From: Croceivirga sp009797885
Lineage (GTDB): Bacteria > Bacteroidota > Bacteroidia > Flavobacteriales > Flavobacteriaceae
Reading direction: 5' to 3'
DNA: 64,000 bases
Assembly: GCA_045866215.1 (NCBI GenBank)
Contig: AP035880.1
Span: 4,340,001-4,404,000 of the forward strand
Shown piece after piece: positions 34,977 through 44,277 of the stretch (position 1 is the first letter of the stretch; each line of letters opens with the position of its first letter). The notes below the pieces were generated by a model that saw only the letters and a list, made by a program, of their open reading frames with translations, was not told the DNA's origin and did no database searches. The position numbers and the translations under genes are program-made.

Positions 34977-35783
34977 TCAGATTTTTCTATACCTAAAATC
35001 ACAAATATCCGCACCCGTGGCAATGGTCCCGGTCCTGATCATTTCCAAACCTGCCAGGCGGGTGGTAATCTTGTCAACTTCACAGAGAATGGGACTGTAT
35101 TCGGATGCTCCATGCTTTAGGAATAGCTTGCAAATTCCACATTCCGATATGTTTATACCGTACCCCAGACCAAAGGTTTCCTTTTTATCCGTTACAATGT
35201 GGGCCTTGAAACCGTCTTCATGTCCTTTGGTTTGAATTCTCTTGTTCAGTTTCCCAACTAGAAATTTTCCTGGAGCCGTACCAATTAATTTTACGGGCAA
35301 TTTCTTTACATAGGCCTGTATCCTGTTTTTGGGCCTGACATAGTCTTCTGCAATTCCAATGGCTATCGCTTTGATCTGCGGATAAGATTCCCCATTTTTT
35401 TCAAGCACTTGTATCAAACCCAAAAAGAATGCGCAGAAGTCCAAACGTTTGTCCATGGGATTTTTTGAAGTGGCCGCAAAGGAAACATCTTTTGAGATTT
35501 CCTCAAATCTCTTTTCAGTTTGATGGTAAAGGGATCTGTAGTGTTCCGGATAGTAGTGTTTTAACATTGTATAAAAGGATTTCCTGTATCCAAGGAAGTG
35601 GGCCTTTTTTAGAAAAACCCTTTTAATAAACCTGAAAAGGATAAGGCCTATTAGCGGCACAAAAAGGATATACCAATTGCTCCAAATACCCAATTCATAG
35701 AGATATCCTGCCACCCCAATAATAATCGCCCATTTAAGGACAATATACCCTATGCCCATACAAATCAAGGATTTATACTTCAT
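34977..35783 (-). CDS. Membrane-anchored ATC-hydrolase-family protein (L-2-amino-thiazoline-4-carboxylate hydrolase-like)
   Basis: A 268-residue protein with two N-terminal hydrophobic helices (about residues 8-30 and 36-55). The rest matches the ATC_hydrolase family, most clearly at the C-terminus: GINISECGICKLFLKHGASEYSPILCEVD and GTIATGADICDFRY, with conserved Cys, His, Glu and Asp. The name derives from an enzyme of thiazoline/cysteine metabolism; most homologues are uncharacterised, so a true ATC-hydrolase activity is not certain. The two-helix membrane hairpin places the domain on the cytoplasmic face or the periplasm. It is convergent with the EthD operon across the repeat mosaic. Confidence 0.75.
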   Translation of the reverse strand: MKYKSLICMGIGYIVLKWAIIIGVAGYLYELGIWSNWYILFVPLIGLILFRFIKRVFLKKAHFLGYRKSFYTMLKHYYPEHYRSLYHQTEKRFEEISKDVSFAATSKNPMDKRLDFCAFFLGLIQVLEKNGESYPQIKAIAIGIAEDYVRPKNRIQAYVKKLPVKLIGTAPGKFLVGKLNKRIQTKGHEDGFKAHIVTDKKETFGLGYGINISECGICKLFLKHGASEYSPILCEVDKITTRLAGLEMIRTGTIATGADICDFRYRKI

Positions 35784-35874
35784 TTTTGCCGTCTGAATAA
35801 ACGAATATACACTACTTCCGTCATTTGGTTTGTGGACCTAAAAGCTAATGGGGTTGACCCCCCCTTCTTCCATC

Positions 35875-36960
35875 TCAATCCAATTTCCCCATAAATCCCC
35901 ATCCGTTGGCCTTATCAATGACCAAGCAATGCAATGTATTGTTACCTTCTTTAAGGTTCAGATGCAACACATTGGTGTCGATATCCAGGTGGCCCGTGTG
36001 CTGTGGTCCTTTCGCCCGGAAAGCATTGTTCCCCGAGAAGATGGGTTTCATGTTCAAATAGACCGTAACCCGATCACTAAAGTCGAATGAAAAACGCCGT
36101 ATGGTGTCTTTATCAACTTCAATATTTTTGGAAACGATGGCAGCATATTCCCTATTGTTTTCAAACCTACCAGCGGATTTTCTTCTGACATATTTGGAAA
36201 TGGGGAGTAATCCCGAACTTTCGGTATTCACTTCCTTATCCGGTAGCTTGAGCGCCCTTTCCAATGAGAAATCTTCCTTTTGGAATGGAAATCCTTCGGA
36301 TAAGTACCACTTCCTTATCATACTGGGATTAGTGCTTTTGTTCGCTGGTATTGTGTTGCCCTCATAATCGCTGTCCGATTTTGAAAACCTGAAATTTGAA
36401 AACCGGTTGGCATACAATGAGAATATCCCTATTTCGCCGTCCTTGTTCGATGTCCGCAAATGGTCAATGGAGAAGACCTCCTTATCATTCAAAAACACTG
36501 TCGCGCTGTGACCTACAACCGCTAATTTGAGCTTGTTCCACCCTTTTTTCTTGAACGCTACTTTGGCCTGATACTCCCTATACAGTTGCCAATTGGTCTC
36601 TTTATGGAAAATAGGGGTGTACTGCATGGCATCAACCTGGTTTGATTTGTGACAACGGATCAGGACTTCCTCCATGGTATCTTCTTGTTTTCTAAAGATG
36701 ATACCGGCAAAGCTTCTGTTGTCATTGGCATATATCTCCAATTCTATGGTACCATTTACAAAGTTTTCGTTTTTTAGGATGGCCTCTCCGTTGAGTACCA
36801 CGGTTTCCCTTCCATCGAAAGTTTCAAAAACTGTAGTATCCCTTTCGGATAGCTCCCAATTTTGGATATTCATGGGAACTGCCCCTTTGGTGGACTGGCC
36901 GAAGGAAGAAATACCGATCAAAAGTGCGATCAAACCGTTTCCAATCATCAATGATTTCAT
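35875..36960 (-). CDS. Secreted laminin-G/DUF1080-like beta-sandwich protein
   Basis: A 361-residue exported protein with a signal peptide ending ISSFGQ near residue 22. A concanavalin-like beta-sandwich follows (GTIELEIYANDNRSFAGIIFRKQ, then WNKLKLAVVGHSATVFLNDKEVF and GEIGIFSLYANRFSNFRFS to about residue 195), the pattern of LamG or family-16-like carbohydrate-binding folds. The C-terminal half (about 220-361) has a second beta-rich domain (FSFDFSDRVTVYLNMKPIFSG) like jelly-roll ligand-binding modules. No catalytic pair is evident. It may bind glycans or an envelope partner. It is 91 bases upstream of the ATC-hydrolase-like gene on the same strand. Confidence 0.7.
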   Translation of the reverse strand: MKSLMIGNGLIALLIGISSFGQSTKGAVPMNIQNWELSERDTTVFETFDGRETVVLNGEAILKNENFVNGTIELEIYANDNRSFAGIIFRKQEDTMEEVLIRCHKSNQVDAMQYTPIFHKETNWQLYREYQAKVAFKKKGWNKLKLAVVGHSATVFLNDKEVFSIDHLRTSNKDGEIGIFSLYANRFSNFRFSKSDSDYEGNTIPANKSTNPSMIRKWYLSEGFPFQKEDFSLERALKLPDKEVNTESSGLLPISKYVRRKSAGRFENNREYAAIVSKNIEVDKDTIRRFSFDFSDRVTVYLNMKPIFSGNNAFRAKGPQHTGHLDIDTNVLHLNLKEGNNTLHCLVIDKANGWGFMGKLD

Positions 36961-37087
36961 TTTGCCAATTTATTTTCTTCTCGATTTAACTTTAAAAGAC
37001 TACGTAAAACTACCCACTGAATGAACATTAAACACTACATAGCTGTCCATTCTTATTGATATTGCGAATATTTTGTGATTAAAGGGA

Positions 37088-37711
37088 TCAAATATTCAAG
37101 TAGCGTACTACAAATTTCCCTTGGGATACTTCTATAAAGTCATTTTCGTCCTTGGTTACCGTTGGATTTATGGTGTAATGAAACAACCGTCCGGTAAAAT
37201 GCCCTTCAACTATGCCGTTTTCGACCGAGCTAATGGTGATTTTCACTTCTTCGTCCCCGATTCCAGCGTAAAAACAAAGCACATCGGCACGTGAACAGGA
37301 AGATTGCAGTTCCTTAATGGATTCATCTATCCATGAAATGGTGCCCTCATCACGCTTTAGGGTATAGGGCAGGTTGAGTTCTTCAATATCGAGGTTGACC
37401 ATTCGTATGGTCCAAAACCCATCGGGGCTCTCAACTTTTTCCCTAAAGGTTTGCAATGTGGTGGTTTTGTCCGCTTTGCTGAATGTGTTGATGGCATTGT
37501 TGCTTCCCCCATCAAAAATCGTCTGTTCATAAGTAAGGGTTGTATTTTGTGTATCGCCCGAAATAAAGAATTCAGGTGCAATCGCGCCATCATCGTCATT
37601 GTTGCAGGCCCATAAAAATAGCAGCCCAACTAGAAGGACAACACTGCTGGGTCTTGCCCTTGGGATACTGTACTTTTTTTCTTTGGATGAGAATTGTGCT
37701 AGTTTGAACAT
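37088..37711 (-). CDS. Lipoprotein of unknown function
   Basis: I start at the ATG at 37709-37711 (MFKLAQFSS); an in-frame ATG at 37765 is possible but would bury the signal peptide. The product of about 207 residues has a lipobox in LFLWAC followed by an Asp-rich CNNDDDG linker, typical of Bacteroidota surface or periplasmic lipoproteins. The rest is beta-rich with no motif I recognise; a pair of cysteines occurs in SSCSRADVLCF. Its neighbours give no functional clue. Confidence 0.75.
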   Translation of the reverse strand: MFKLAQFSSKEKKYSIPRARPSSVVLLVGLLFLWACNNDDDGAIAPEFFISGDTQNTTLTYEQTIFDGGSNNAINTFSKADKTTTLQTFREKVESPDGFWTIRMVNLDIEELNLPYTLKRDEGTISWIDESIKELQSSCSRADVLCFYAGIGDEEVKITISSVENGIVEGHFTGRLFHYTINPTVTKDENDFIEVSQGKFVVRYLNI

Positions 37712-38217
37712 ATTATTTGATTTAGGATTTGTTTTTTCGTAATGACGGTATCTGTATAATGTCATGCCCCCGTTTCTTTATGATATGGTAACCCCTATTC
37801 ATTGGATGGAATCTTTTATGGGGCTTCGGCTTGGGAAATTTTAAGTTGTTCCCAACCGTGGAAATCATGCCCAATACTACTTCAGATTACATATTTCCAG
37901 CAACATTAAATGCTAGAAGTAAGAATTAATGATATGAAGGATCGGTATTGACATACGAATGTGTTTGGAATTCCTTAATGTGCGGAAAACAATTAGGGGG
38001 ATGGAGCTGTGGGAGCCACCTATTACCACTGGAATGGAAGTATGCATGGCCTTTATTTAACTAAAATGCTGGATATCTGATTGTTAATGGGGTGTTTGGG
38101 GACTTCATGTCGATTTTAACACCATATCAATAAGGTTTTTTTCCGGTTAAACTTCGAAAACACCGAAACGTAATTTCAAACAAAAGTTGTCCTACTGCTT
38201 GGGGCAGTGTTTGTGGA
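37712..38217. other. Divergent intergenic region before the TonB-receptor operon
   Basis: About 500 bases with no recognisable coding sequence, between a minus-strand lipoprotein and the plus-strand receptor operon. No hairpin, repeat or clear TTG/TAnnTTTG promoter stands out. Confidence 0.5.
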
Positions 38218-39030
38218 TTGTTATTGCATATTATCTTTAAAATCGATCTGACTACTAGAAACTTGCTCTTGAATTTTTTTTATTCTTCAAACTTACTTCG
38301 GAAATATGGTCTATTGGGAGTAGCACTATTGTTGTTCAATGGCATTTACGCCCAAACGGATAGGAATACGGAGCCTTTTTACAATTGGTTTGACACCAGG
38401 ATTGGTATTGAGAATTCCGGATTGTACAAAGGAACCGTTTATACCGATAATTTCACGGTCATTAATGAAAAGCATCAGTTTTTTAATTCTCCGGGACTGG
38501 AATTGGGAAGCGTAACATTTGATGGACAAACCTATTATGACCAAAAAATAAAATATGATTTGTTCAACGATGCCCTATTGATTACACCCACGGACCAGAC
38601 CAATGCCTTGCTCATTGTCCTGGAACGTACAAGAACGGAAGGTTTCTCAATAAACGGACACCCATTTATTAAGGTGGATAAAAATGTCGAAGCATCTTCA
38701 GGGGCGTTGGGATTCTGTGAGATTGTTTTCAAAAAAGGGACGTCCATGCTTCTTAAGAAGTATAGGAAAGTGAAAGTGGATAAACGGGAAACCAGAACAG
38801 TATACCAGGAGTTTGAACAAAGGGTCAACTTTTTTGTATGGCATGCCAATACGCTTTATCCGGTGGATTCCAAAAGGGAATGGATGTTGGCCTTCCCTAA
38901 CCACAAGGAGGCCATTAAAAACTACCACAAGGCATACGGCGCATTAAGAAGAAAGGATATTGATGCCTTTACGGCCATGGCTTTCGATCACTTGTTCCCG
39001 TTGGAACAGGTCCAAAACACCACTTTTTGA
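38218..39030 (+). CDS. Secreted protein of unknown function, first gene of the TonB-receptor operon
   Basis: The open frame has no ATG at its start. Translation must begin at a TTG (38218, 38263 or 38269), of which the later ones place the signal peptide better (LLRKYGLLGVALLLFNGIYAQ). The mature part, about 225 residues, is beta-rich with many Tyr, Asn and Asp, contains KYDLFNDALLI and ends with a basic helical segment. I do not recognise the family. The stop is two bases before the receptor ATG, so it is almost certainly translated with it, perhaps as a periplasmic or surface partner. The annotated 5' end is uncertain. Confidence 0.7.
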   Translation: MLLHIIFKIDLTTRNLLLNFFYSSNLLRKYGLLGVALLLFNGIYAQTDRNTEPFYNWFDTRIGIENSGLYKGTVYTDNFTVINEKHQFFNSPGLELGSVTFDGQTYYDQKIKYDLFNDALLITPTDQTNALLIVLERTRTEGFSINGHPFIKVDKNVEASSGALGFCEIVFKKGTSMLLKKYRKVKVDKRETRTVYQEFEQRVNFFVWHANTLYPVDSKREWMLAFPNHKEAIKNYHKAYGALRRKDIDAFTAMAFDHLFPLEQVQNTTF

Positions 39031-39032
39031 CC

Positions 39033-41801
39033 ATGGGAAATCGCATAGTAGTGTATTTGATGATGATATGGGGTCTTTACTCCAGCGCCCAACAAAACAC
39101 GGGTCCCATCTCGATAACTTTTACGGACGTAACACGGGTAGGGGTTTTGGAGCAATTGGAAGAAATTACGGAATATGAGTTCTTTTATATTCCGGAGTGG
39201 TTCAACAATGAGCTCATTACGGGCGATTACCAAGAGGTGTCCATAGAATTTCTATTGGACGCTATTTTTGAAGGTGGGAATATCAATTATTTTTTGATTG
39301 GGGATCAAAAGGTTGTGCTTACCCAAAACAACAGTATTTATGACCAATTACCCCAGGGTTTTTTTGGAAGGAAAGCAAAAACCGCAATCACTGGGACAGC
39401 AGCAGAAAAAGAAACATCCCCGGTTTTTTACGATGATTTCATCTCCACTGATAGCAAAAGAATAGAGACCCATAGAATTGGAAAGGAGAATACGGATAAC
39501 ATTCGGGAAAACTATAAATTATCCGGTTTTGTCAAAAGAAAGGAAACGGGGGAACCCATTTCCAATTTGGCCGTAGTGGTAAAGAACCAAAATCGGGGTA
39601 CCGTAACCGATGATGATGGTTTCTACGAAATTGATTTAGTGGCGGGTGTCAATATGCTTCAAATCAAAGCCCTTGGAATTGAAAATGTTGAGAAGCGCAT
39701 TATCATGTACAACGATGGCACGCTCAATATGGAGCTCAAAGAAAGTCTGCAACGACTGGATGAAGTAACGGTGACGGCAGAAGCCAATAAAAATGTAACG
39801 GATACCAGTACGGGTACAGAAGAAATTGATGTTGAAGCGTCAAAAAACATACCTCTGGTCCTTGGGGAAAGGGATGTGCTGAAAGTTGCCACTTCCCTAC
39901 CTGGAATTTCTACGGCAGGCGAGGGTGCGATCGGTTTTAACGTAAGGGGAGGCAATGCCGATCAGAACCTTATACTTTTTGATCAGGCCGTCATATATAA
40001 TCCACAACACTTTTTTGGCATTTTTTCGGCATTGAATCCATTCGCCATTGGTGAGCTTAATATCAATAAGGGCAATATCCCGGCAGAATTCGGGGGAAGG
40101 CTTTCTTCGGTATTCGACATCAAAACAAAAAATGGAAATACCGAAGAATTTGCCGGAGAGGCCTCAATTGGTCCAGTAACCGGTAATCTGTTATTGGAAG
40201 TTCCCGTGGTAAAGGAAAAGTCCTCACTTTTAGTAGGAGGGAGGGGAGCTTACGCCAATTGGATTTTGAGATCATTGGATGATGAGTCATTGAACGACAG
40301 TGAAGCTTCCTTCTACGATGTCATGGCCAGCTACAGACATCAATTTAATGAGAAAAATAGCCTTAAGGCCACTGCGTATTACAGTAGGGATGATTTCAGT
40401 ATCTCTTCCGACTCCCTGTACATTTATTCCAACAGGCTCTTTTCTTTGGCATGGAATCGCCAATTCAGCGAGAAAACCACTGGGAGCCTTACCTTGACCA
40501 ACAGTGAATACGGGTTCAACATTGAGTTTGACAGCGATTCCGATGATGATTTTGACTTGGGATATGCCATCATGGAAACCGGGGCAAAACTAAACATGAA
40601 CTACCTGTACAATCAAAAATTTAGAGTCAACTACGGACTGGAAAGTAAATTATACAATGTATCACCTGGGAGCATTGAACCTTTGGGCGGCGGTTCCATT
40701 GTAGAACCCTTGGATATTGATGAGGAAAGGGCCCTGGAATCTGCCGTGTTCCTATCAGGGAACTATGATATTACGGATAAGTTTTCCATAGATGCCGGTA
40801 TCCGATATTCCTTTTATGCGGCATTGGGAGAAGCCTCCCAACGGGTATTTGCCGAAGGGAACCCGAGAAATGAAGGGACCGTGATAGATACGTTGAACTT
40901 TGATAGGAATGAAGTTATCGAAACCTATGGTGGTCCGGAGTTTCGTGTTGGGGCAAGATATTTATTGGCACCGGATTTTTCCGTAAAAGCCAGTTACAAC
41001 AATATGATCCAATATATACATAGGTTAACCAACAATACAACCGTTTCACCCATAGATACCTGGAAACTTTCGGACCTGAACATCAGCCCGCAAAGGGGAA
41101 GGCAATTTTCCCTGGGGTTCTATAAAAATTTTGATCGGAACACTTATGAGTTGAGCCTTGAAGGGTATTATAAAAGGAGTAATGACATTTTGGATTTCAA
41201 AACCGGAGCGCAACTTCTCCTAAATGAGAATATTGCAACCGAAGTTGTACAGGGAAAAGGGAAATCCTACGGAGTTGAATTCCTGGTACGTAAAAACAGT
41301 GGAAGGTTGAATGGATGGTTAGGGTACACCTATTCCCGTTCATTCATCCAATTTGACAGCCCTTTTTCTGAGGAACGGATCAATGATGGCGAGTTTTTCC
41401 CCTCTAATTTTGACCGACCGCACGACCTTAGTTTGGTAGCGAACTACAAGCTTACAAAAAGGTTTAGCCTTTCCACGAATTTTGTCTACCAAACCGGAAG
41501 GCCCGTAACCGTTCCGGTCGGCAATTTCAACTTTAATGACGCCGAATTCTCCTTGTTCAGCGACCGCAATAGCTTTAGGATTCCGGACTTTTATAGGCTT
41601 GATATTGGTCTTAATATTGAAGGAAACCATAAAATCAAAAAATTTGCCCATAGTTTTTGGACCATTTCCGTGTATAATGTCCTGGGAAGAAACAACCCCT
41701 TCTCGGTCTTTTTTGTAACGGACGATGGTCAGGTCCAGGCTGTTAAAAGCTCTATTTTCACCATACCTGTGCCGGCAATAACCTATAATTTCAGATTTTG
41801 A
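39033..41801 (+). CDS. TonB-dependent receptor with STN and carboxypeptidase-like regulatory domains
   Basis: Start at ATG 39033 (MGNRIVVYLM) after a two-base gap. The roughly 922-residue outer-membrane protein has a signal peptide ending YSSAQ, an STN domain (ITFTDVTRVGVLEQLEEIT to about residue 98), a CarboxypepD_reg-like domain near residues 165-245 (SGFVKRKETGEPISNLAVVV), a plug (LPGISTAGEGAIGFNVRGGNA) and a 22-strand barrel ending NFRF, the aromatic end needed for BAM assembly. STN domains usually let FecA-like receptors signal to an anti-sigma factor, but no FecR or sigma gene is adjacent. The cargo is unknown; DUF4249 lipoproteins downstream are common companions. Confidence 0.92.
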   Translation: MGNRIVVYLMMIWGLYSSAQQNTGPISITFTDVTRVGVLEQLEEITEYEFFYIPEWFNNELITGDYQEVSIEFLLDAIFEGGNINYFLIGDQKVVLTQNNSIYDQLPQGFFGRKAKTAITGTAAEKETSPVFYDDFISTDSKRIETHRIGKENTDNIRENYKLSGFVKRKETGEPISNLAVVVKNQNRGTVTDDDGFYEIDLVAGVNMLQIKALGIENVEKRIIMYNDGTLNMELKESLQRLDEVTVTAEANKNVTDTSTGTEEIDVEASKNIPLVLGERDVLKVATSLPGISTAGEGAIGFNVRGGNADQNLILFDQAVIYNPQHFFGIFSALNPFAIGELNINKGNIPAEFGGRLSSVFDIKTKNGNTEEFAGEASIGPVTGNLLLEVPVVKEKSSLLVGGRGAYANWILRSLDDESLNDSEASFYDVMASYRHQFNEKNSLKATAYYSRDDFSISSDSLYIYSNRLFSLAWNRQFSEKTTGSLTLTNSEYGFNIEFDSDSDDDFDLGYAIMETGAKLNMNYLYNQKFRVNYGLESKLYNVSPGSIEPLGGGSIVEPLDIDEERALESAVFLSGNYDITDKFSIDAGIRYSFYAALGEASQRVFAEGNPRNEGTVIDTLNFDRNEVIETYGGPEFRVGARYLLAPDFSVKASYNNMIQYIHRLTNNTTVSPIDTWKLSDLNISPQRGRQFSLGFYKNFDRNTYELSLEGYYKRSNDILDFKTGAQLLLNENIATEVVQGKGKSYGVEFLVRKNSGRLNGWLGYTYSRSFIQFDSPFSEERINDGEFFPSNFDRPHDLSLVANYKLTKRFSLSTNFVYQTGRPVTVPVGNFNFNDAEFSLFSDRNSFRIPDFYRLDIGLNIEGNHKIKKFAHSFWTISVYNVLGRNNPFSVFFVTDDGQVQAVKSSIFTIPVPAITYNFRF

Positions 41802-41804
41802 GGG

Positions 41805-42989
41805 ATGGAGGCATTGGTAGGATACATGGATAATGGTTTAACGATTGCAAGTATTCTCTTGTTGACCTACAGCTGCACGGAGCCTTTTGAATTTGAGGCA
41901 GAAGCGTTTGAAAATGTTTTGATTATTGATGCGAGTATAACGGATGAGGTAAAGACGCAAGAGGTGTTTTTGTCCCGTTCGTTCGTCTCGGATGAAACCG
42001 CTGTTCAAGAAAGTGGTGCCATGGTAAGTATTAGGGATGATATGGGGGTTGAATATCAGTTCCAGGAAGCCGAACCGGGGCTGTATAGGTCCACTATTGA
42101 TTTTGGAGCTGTAGAAGGGCGGGATTATAGCTTACAGGTGCGGACGAATGATGGGGATGCGTATTCTTCCAGTATGGTGACACTTCCCCCCAAAGCGGAG
42201 ATGGCGGAGCTTGAAGTTGTAAGAACCACCAACGAGAGTGGTATTGATGGGGTGGCGATATTGGCCAATGGTATGGGGCCGGCAGGAGAGGTTGGGTACT
42301 ATAGATATGAGTATGAAGAGACCTACAGAATAGTTTCGCCTTTTATAACCTTTGCGGAGTTGGTGGTCGTTTCCGAAGATCCACCCCTGCTTGAACTCAA
42401 TCAAATAGATAGGGAACAACGCATTTGTTACAACACAGTGGTTTCAAATGTGATTGCAATAACCGATACGGAAGGTTTTTCGGAAAATAGGGTGAGTGAT
42501 TTTCAGGTGAGGTTTATTCCACAAAACGACGAAATAATTGCGAGTAGGTACAGTATTTTGGTCAAACAGCATACGCAATCCCGGGAAGCGCATGTCTTTT
42601 ATGAAACCTTACGGGAATTTTCGGGCATTGAAAACCTGTTTACGCAAACCCAGCCGGGCTTTATCAATGGCAATATAAGCCCGGACAATGATTCCGGGGA
42701 AAGGGCACTGGGTTTTTTTGAGGTGACCTCGGTCACATCGCAAAGAGTGTTCTTCAGTTTTGAGGATATTTTCCCCAATGAGGTTCCCTTCGCTCCCTTT
42801 TGTGAAATAAGGACCATAGATTCCAGGGATCCCTCCCTGTTCAATCTCATAACATCCAATAGGTGGAGATTTCTATCGATACTTCCCACGGATTCGGATG
42901 TCATACTGATCTATGAAATTGCACCTGCCCGTTGCGTGGATTGCAGCGTGTTCAATACAACCGTTGTACCTAATTTTTGGGAAGATTGA
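41805..42989 (+). CDS. DUF4249 lipoprotein, copy 1
   Basis: A 394-residue lipoprotein with a signal peptide ending LTYSC and the start of the DUF4249 family (CTEPFEFEAEAFENVLIIDASITDE). It is beta-rich with an Ig-like layout, containing SGAMVSIRDD, LYRSTIDFGAVEGRDYSLQV and a long QTQPGFINGNIS segment. It ends with a conserved CVDCSVFN motif and NFWED. It begins three bases after the receptor stop; the sequence before its ATG, TTTTGAGGG, includes a weak Shine-Dalgarno-like GAGG, uncommon here. It is a close paralogue of the next gene. DUF4249 proteins accompany TonB receptors but have no known activity. Confidence 0.88.
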   Translation: MEALVGYMDNGLTIASILLLTYSCTEPFEFEAEAFENVLIIDASITDEVKTQEVFLSRSFVSDETAVQESGAMVSIRDDMGVEYQFQEAEPGLYRSTIDFGAVEGRDYSLQVRTNDGDAYSSSMVTLPPKAEMAELEVVRTTNESGIDGVAILANGMGPAGEVGYYRYEYEETYRIVSPFITFAELVVVSEDPPLLELNQIDREQRICYNTVVSNVIAITDTEGFSENRVSDFQVRFIPQNDEIIASRYSILVKQHTQSREAHVFYETLREFSGIENLFTQTQPGFINGNISPDNDSGERALGFFEVTSVTSQRVFFSFEDIFPNEVPFAPFCEIRTIDSRDPSLFNLITSNRWRFLSILPTDSDVILIYEIAPARCVDCSVFNTTVVPNFWED

Positions 42990-42997
42990 TTTTTACT

Positions 42998-44275
42998 ATG
43001 TTGAGAAATCCAATAGCCATATCATTTGTTTTTCCAGTGTCCAGGGGCAGATGGTGCTATAAGGATTTCAGCCATAAAGTTGATGGGTTGCCTCTTGAAA
43101 GGTATTGTAAAAGTGTTCTCACCGTCATGGGTATGCTCTTGGTCATTCCCAGCTGTACGGAACCCTTTGAATTTAACGCGGAAGAATTTGAAAACGTTTT
43201 AATAATTGAAGCAGGTATTACGGACGAGATGAAGACACAGGAGGTGTTTTTGTCCCGTTCGTTTGTCGCGGACGAAGAAGTGGTTCAAGAGCGTGGTGCC
43301 ACTGTAAGCATTAGCGATGATGTGGGGGTTGCATATCAGTTTCAAGAAGCAGAACCGGGTCTGTATAGATCCACTATTGATTTTGGAGCTGTGGAGGGAC
43401 GCGAATATAGGTTACAGGTTAGTACGGCCGATGGTGCTTCCTATTCTTCCACCGTGGTGACACTTCCTTCCAAAGCGGAAATTCAAGAGCTCCGTGCAGT
43501 GAGGACTACCAATGAAAGGGGTATTGATGGTGTGGCCATATTGATCAATAGTATTGGTCAGGATGATGGTGCTGGATTTTACAGATATGAATATGAAGAG
43601 ACCTATAGGATTCAATCCGCTTTGGTAGGATTTGAGCGATTGGTAGTGGTCTCAGAGGACCCACCAACGCTTGAACTGGTTTGGAATGATAGAAATGAGC
43701 GTTTTTGTTACAATGGACAGACTTCCAATACAATTTCCATAACGGATACGGAAGGTTTTTCGGAAAACAAAGTAAGTGATTTTCAAGTGCGGTTTATTGA
43801 TAGAAGGGATAGGATAGTTGCGAGCAGATACAGCATTTTGGTGAAACAGTTCAAGCAATCAAGGGAAGCACATGTTTTTTATGAAACCTTACAGGAATTT
43901 TCGGGTATTGAGAGTGTGTTCACGCAGACCCAACCCGGTTTTATCAATGGCAATATAAGCTCCGACAATGATCCCAAAGACAGGGTATTGGGCTTTTTTG
44001 AGGCAACAGCAGTGACCTCTAAAAGAATATTTTTCGATTTTAATGACATTTTTACGGAAGAAGATCCGGCCACTCTTATTTCCGAATGTGAAGAAACACG
44101 GAGCATTAGATTGTTTGACCCTGGACTGTTTGCGCTGATAACATCGGGCAATTGGCGATTTTTGTCCACAGATCCCTTGGATGAGACTCAGACAACCTAC
44201 TTATTGGTCAAAACGCGATGCGTGGACTGTACGGTATTTGGCACAAATGTTAGACCGGATTTCTGGGAAGATTAG
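42998..44275 (+). CDS. DUF4249 lipoprotein, copy 2 (tandem duplicate)
   Basis: The ATG at 42998 gives 425 residues with an unusual 45-residue lead before the lipobox (VIPSC). The signal peptide proper (SVLTVMGMLLVIPSC) suggests that translation may begin later. The mature protein matches the preceding gene along its whole length, for example CTEPFEFNAEEFENVLIIEAGITDE, the QTQPGFINGNISSDND block and the C-terminal CVDCTVFG ... DFWED. The two are thus a recent tandem duplication that has diverged mostly in the middle. Both probably sit on the outer membrane next to the receptor. The copy may widen ligand range; this is inference. Confidence 0.85.
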   Translation: MLRNPIAISFVFPVSRGRWCYKDFSHKVDGLPLERYCKSVLTVMGMLLVIPSCTEPFEFNAEEFENVLIIEAGITDEMKTQEVFLSRSFVADEEVVQERGATVSISDDVGVAYQFQEAEPGLYRSTIDFGAVEGREYRLQVSTADGASYSSTVVTLPSKAEIQELRAVRTTNERGIDGVAILINSIGQDDGAGFYRYEYEETYRIQSALVGFERLVVVSEDPPTLELVWNDRNERFCYNGQTSNTISITDTEGFSENKVSDFQVRFIDRRDRIVASRYSILVKQFKQSREAHVFYETLQEFSGIESVFTQTQPGFINGNISSDNDPKDRVLGFFEATAVTSKRIFFDFNDIFTEEDPATLISECEETRSIRLFDPGLFALITSGNWRFLSTDPLDETQTTYLLVKTRCVDCTVFGTNVRPDFWED

Positions 44276-44277
44276 TT

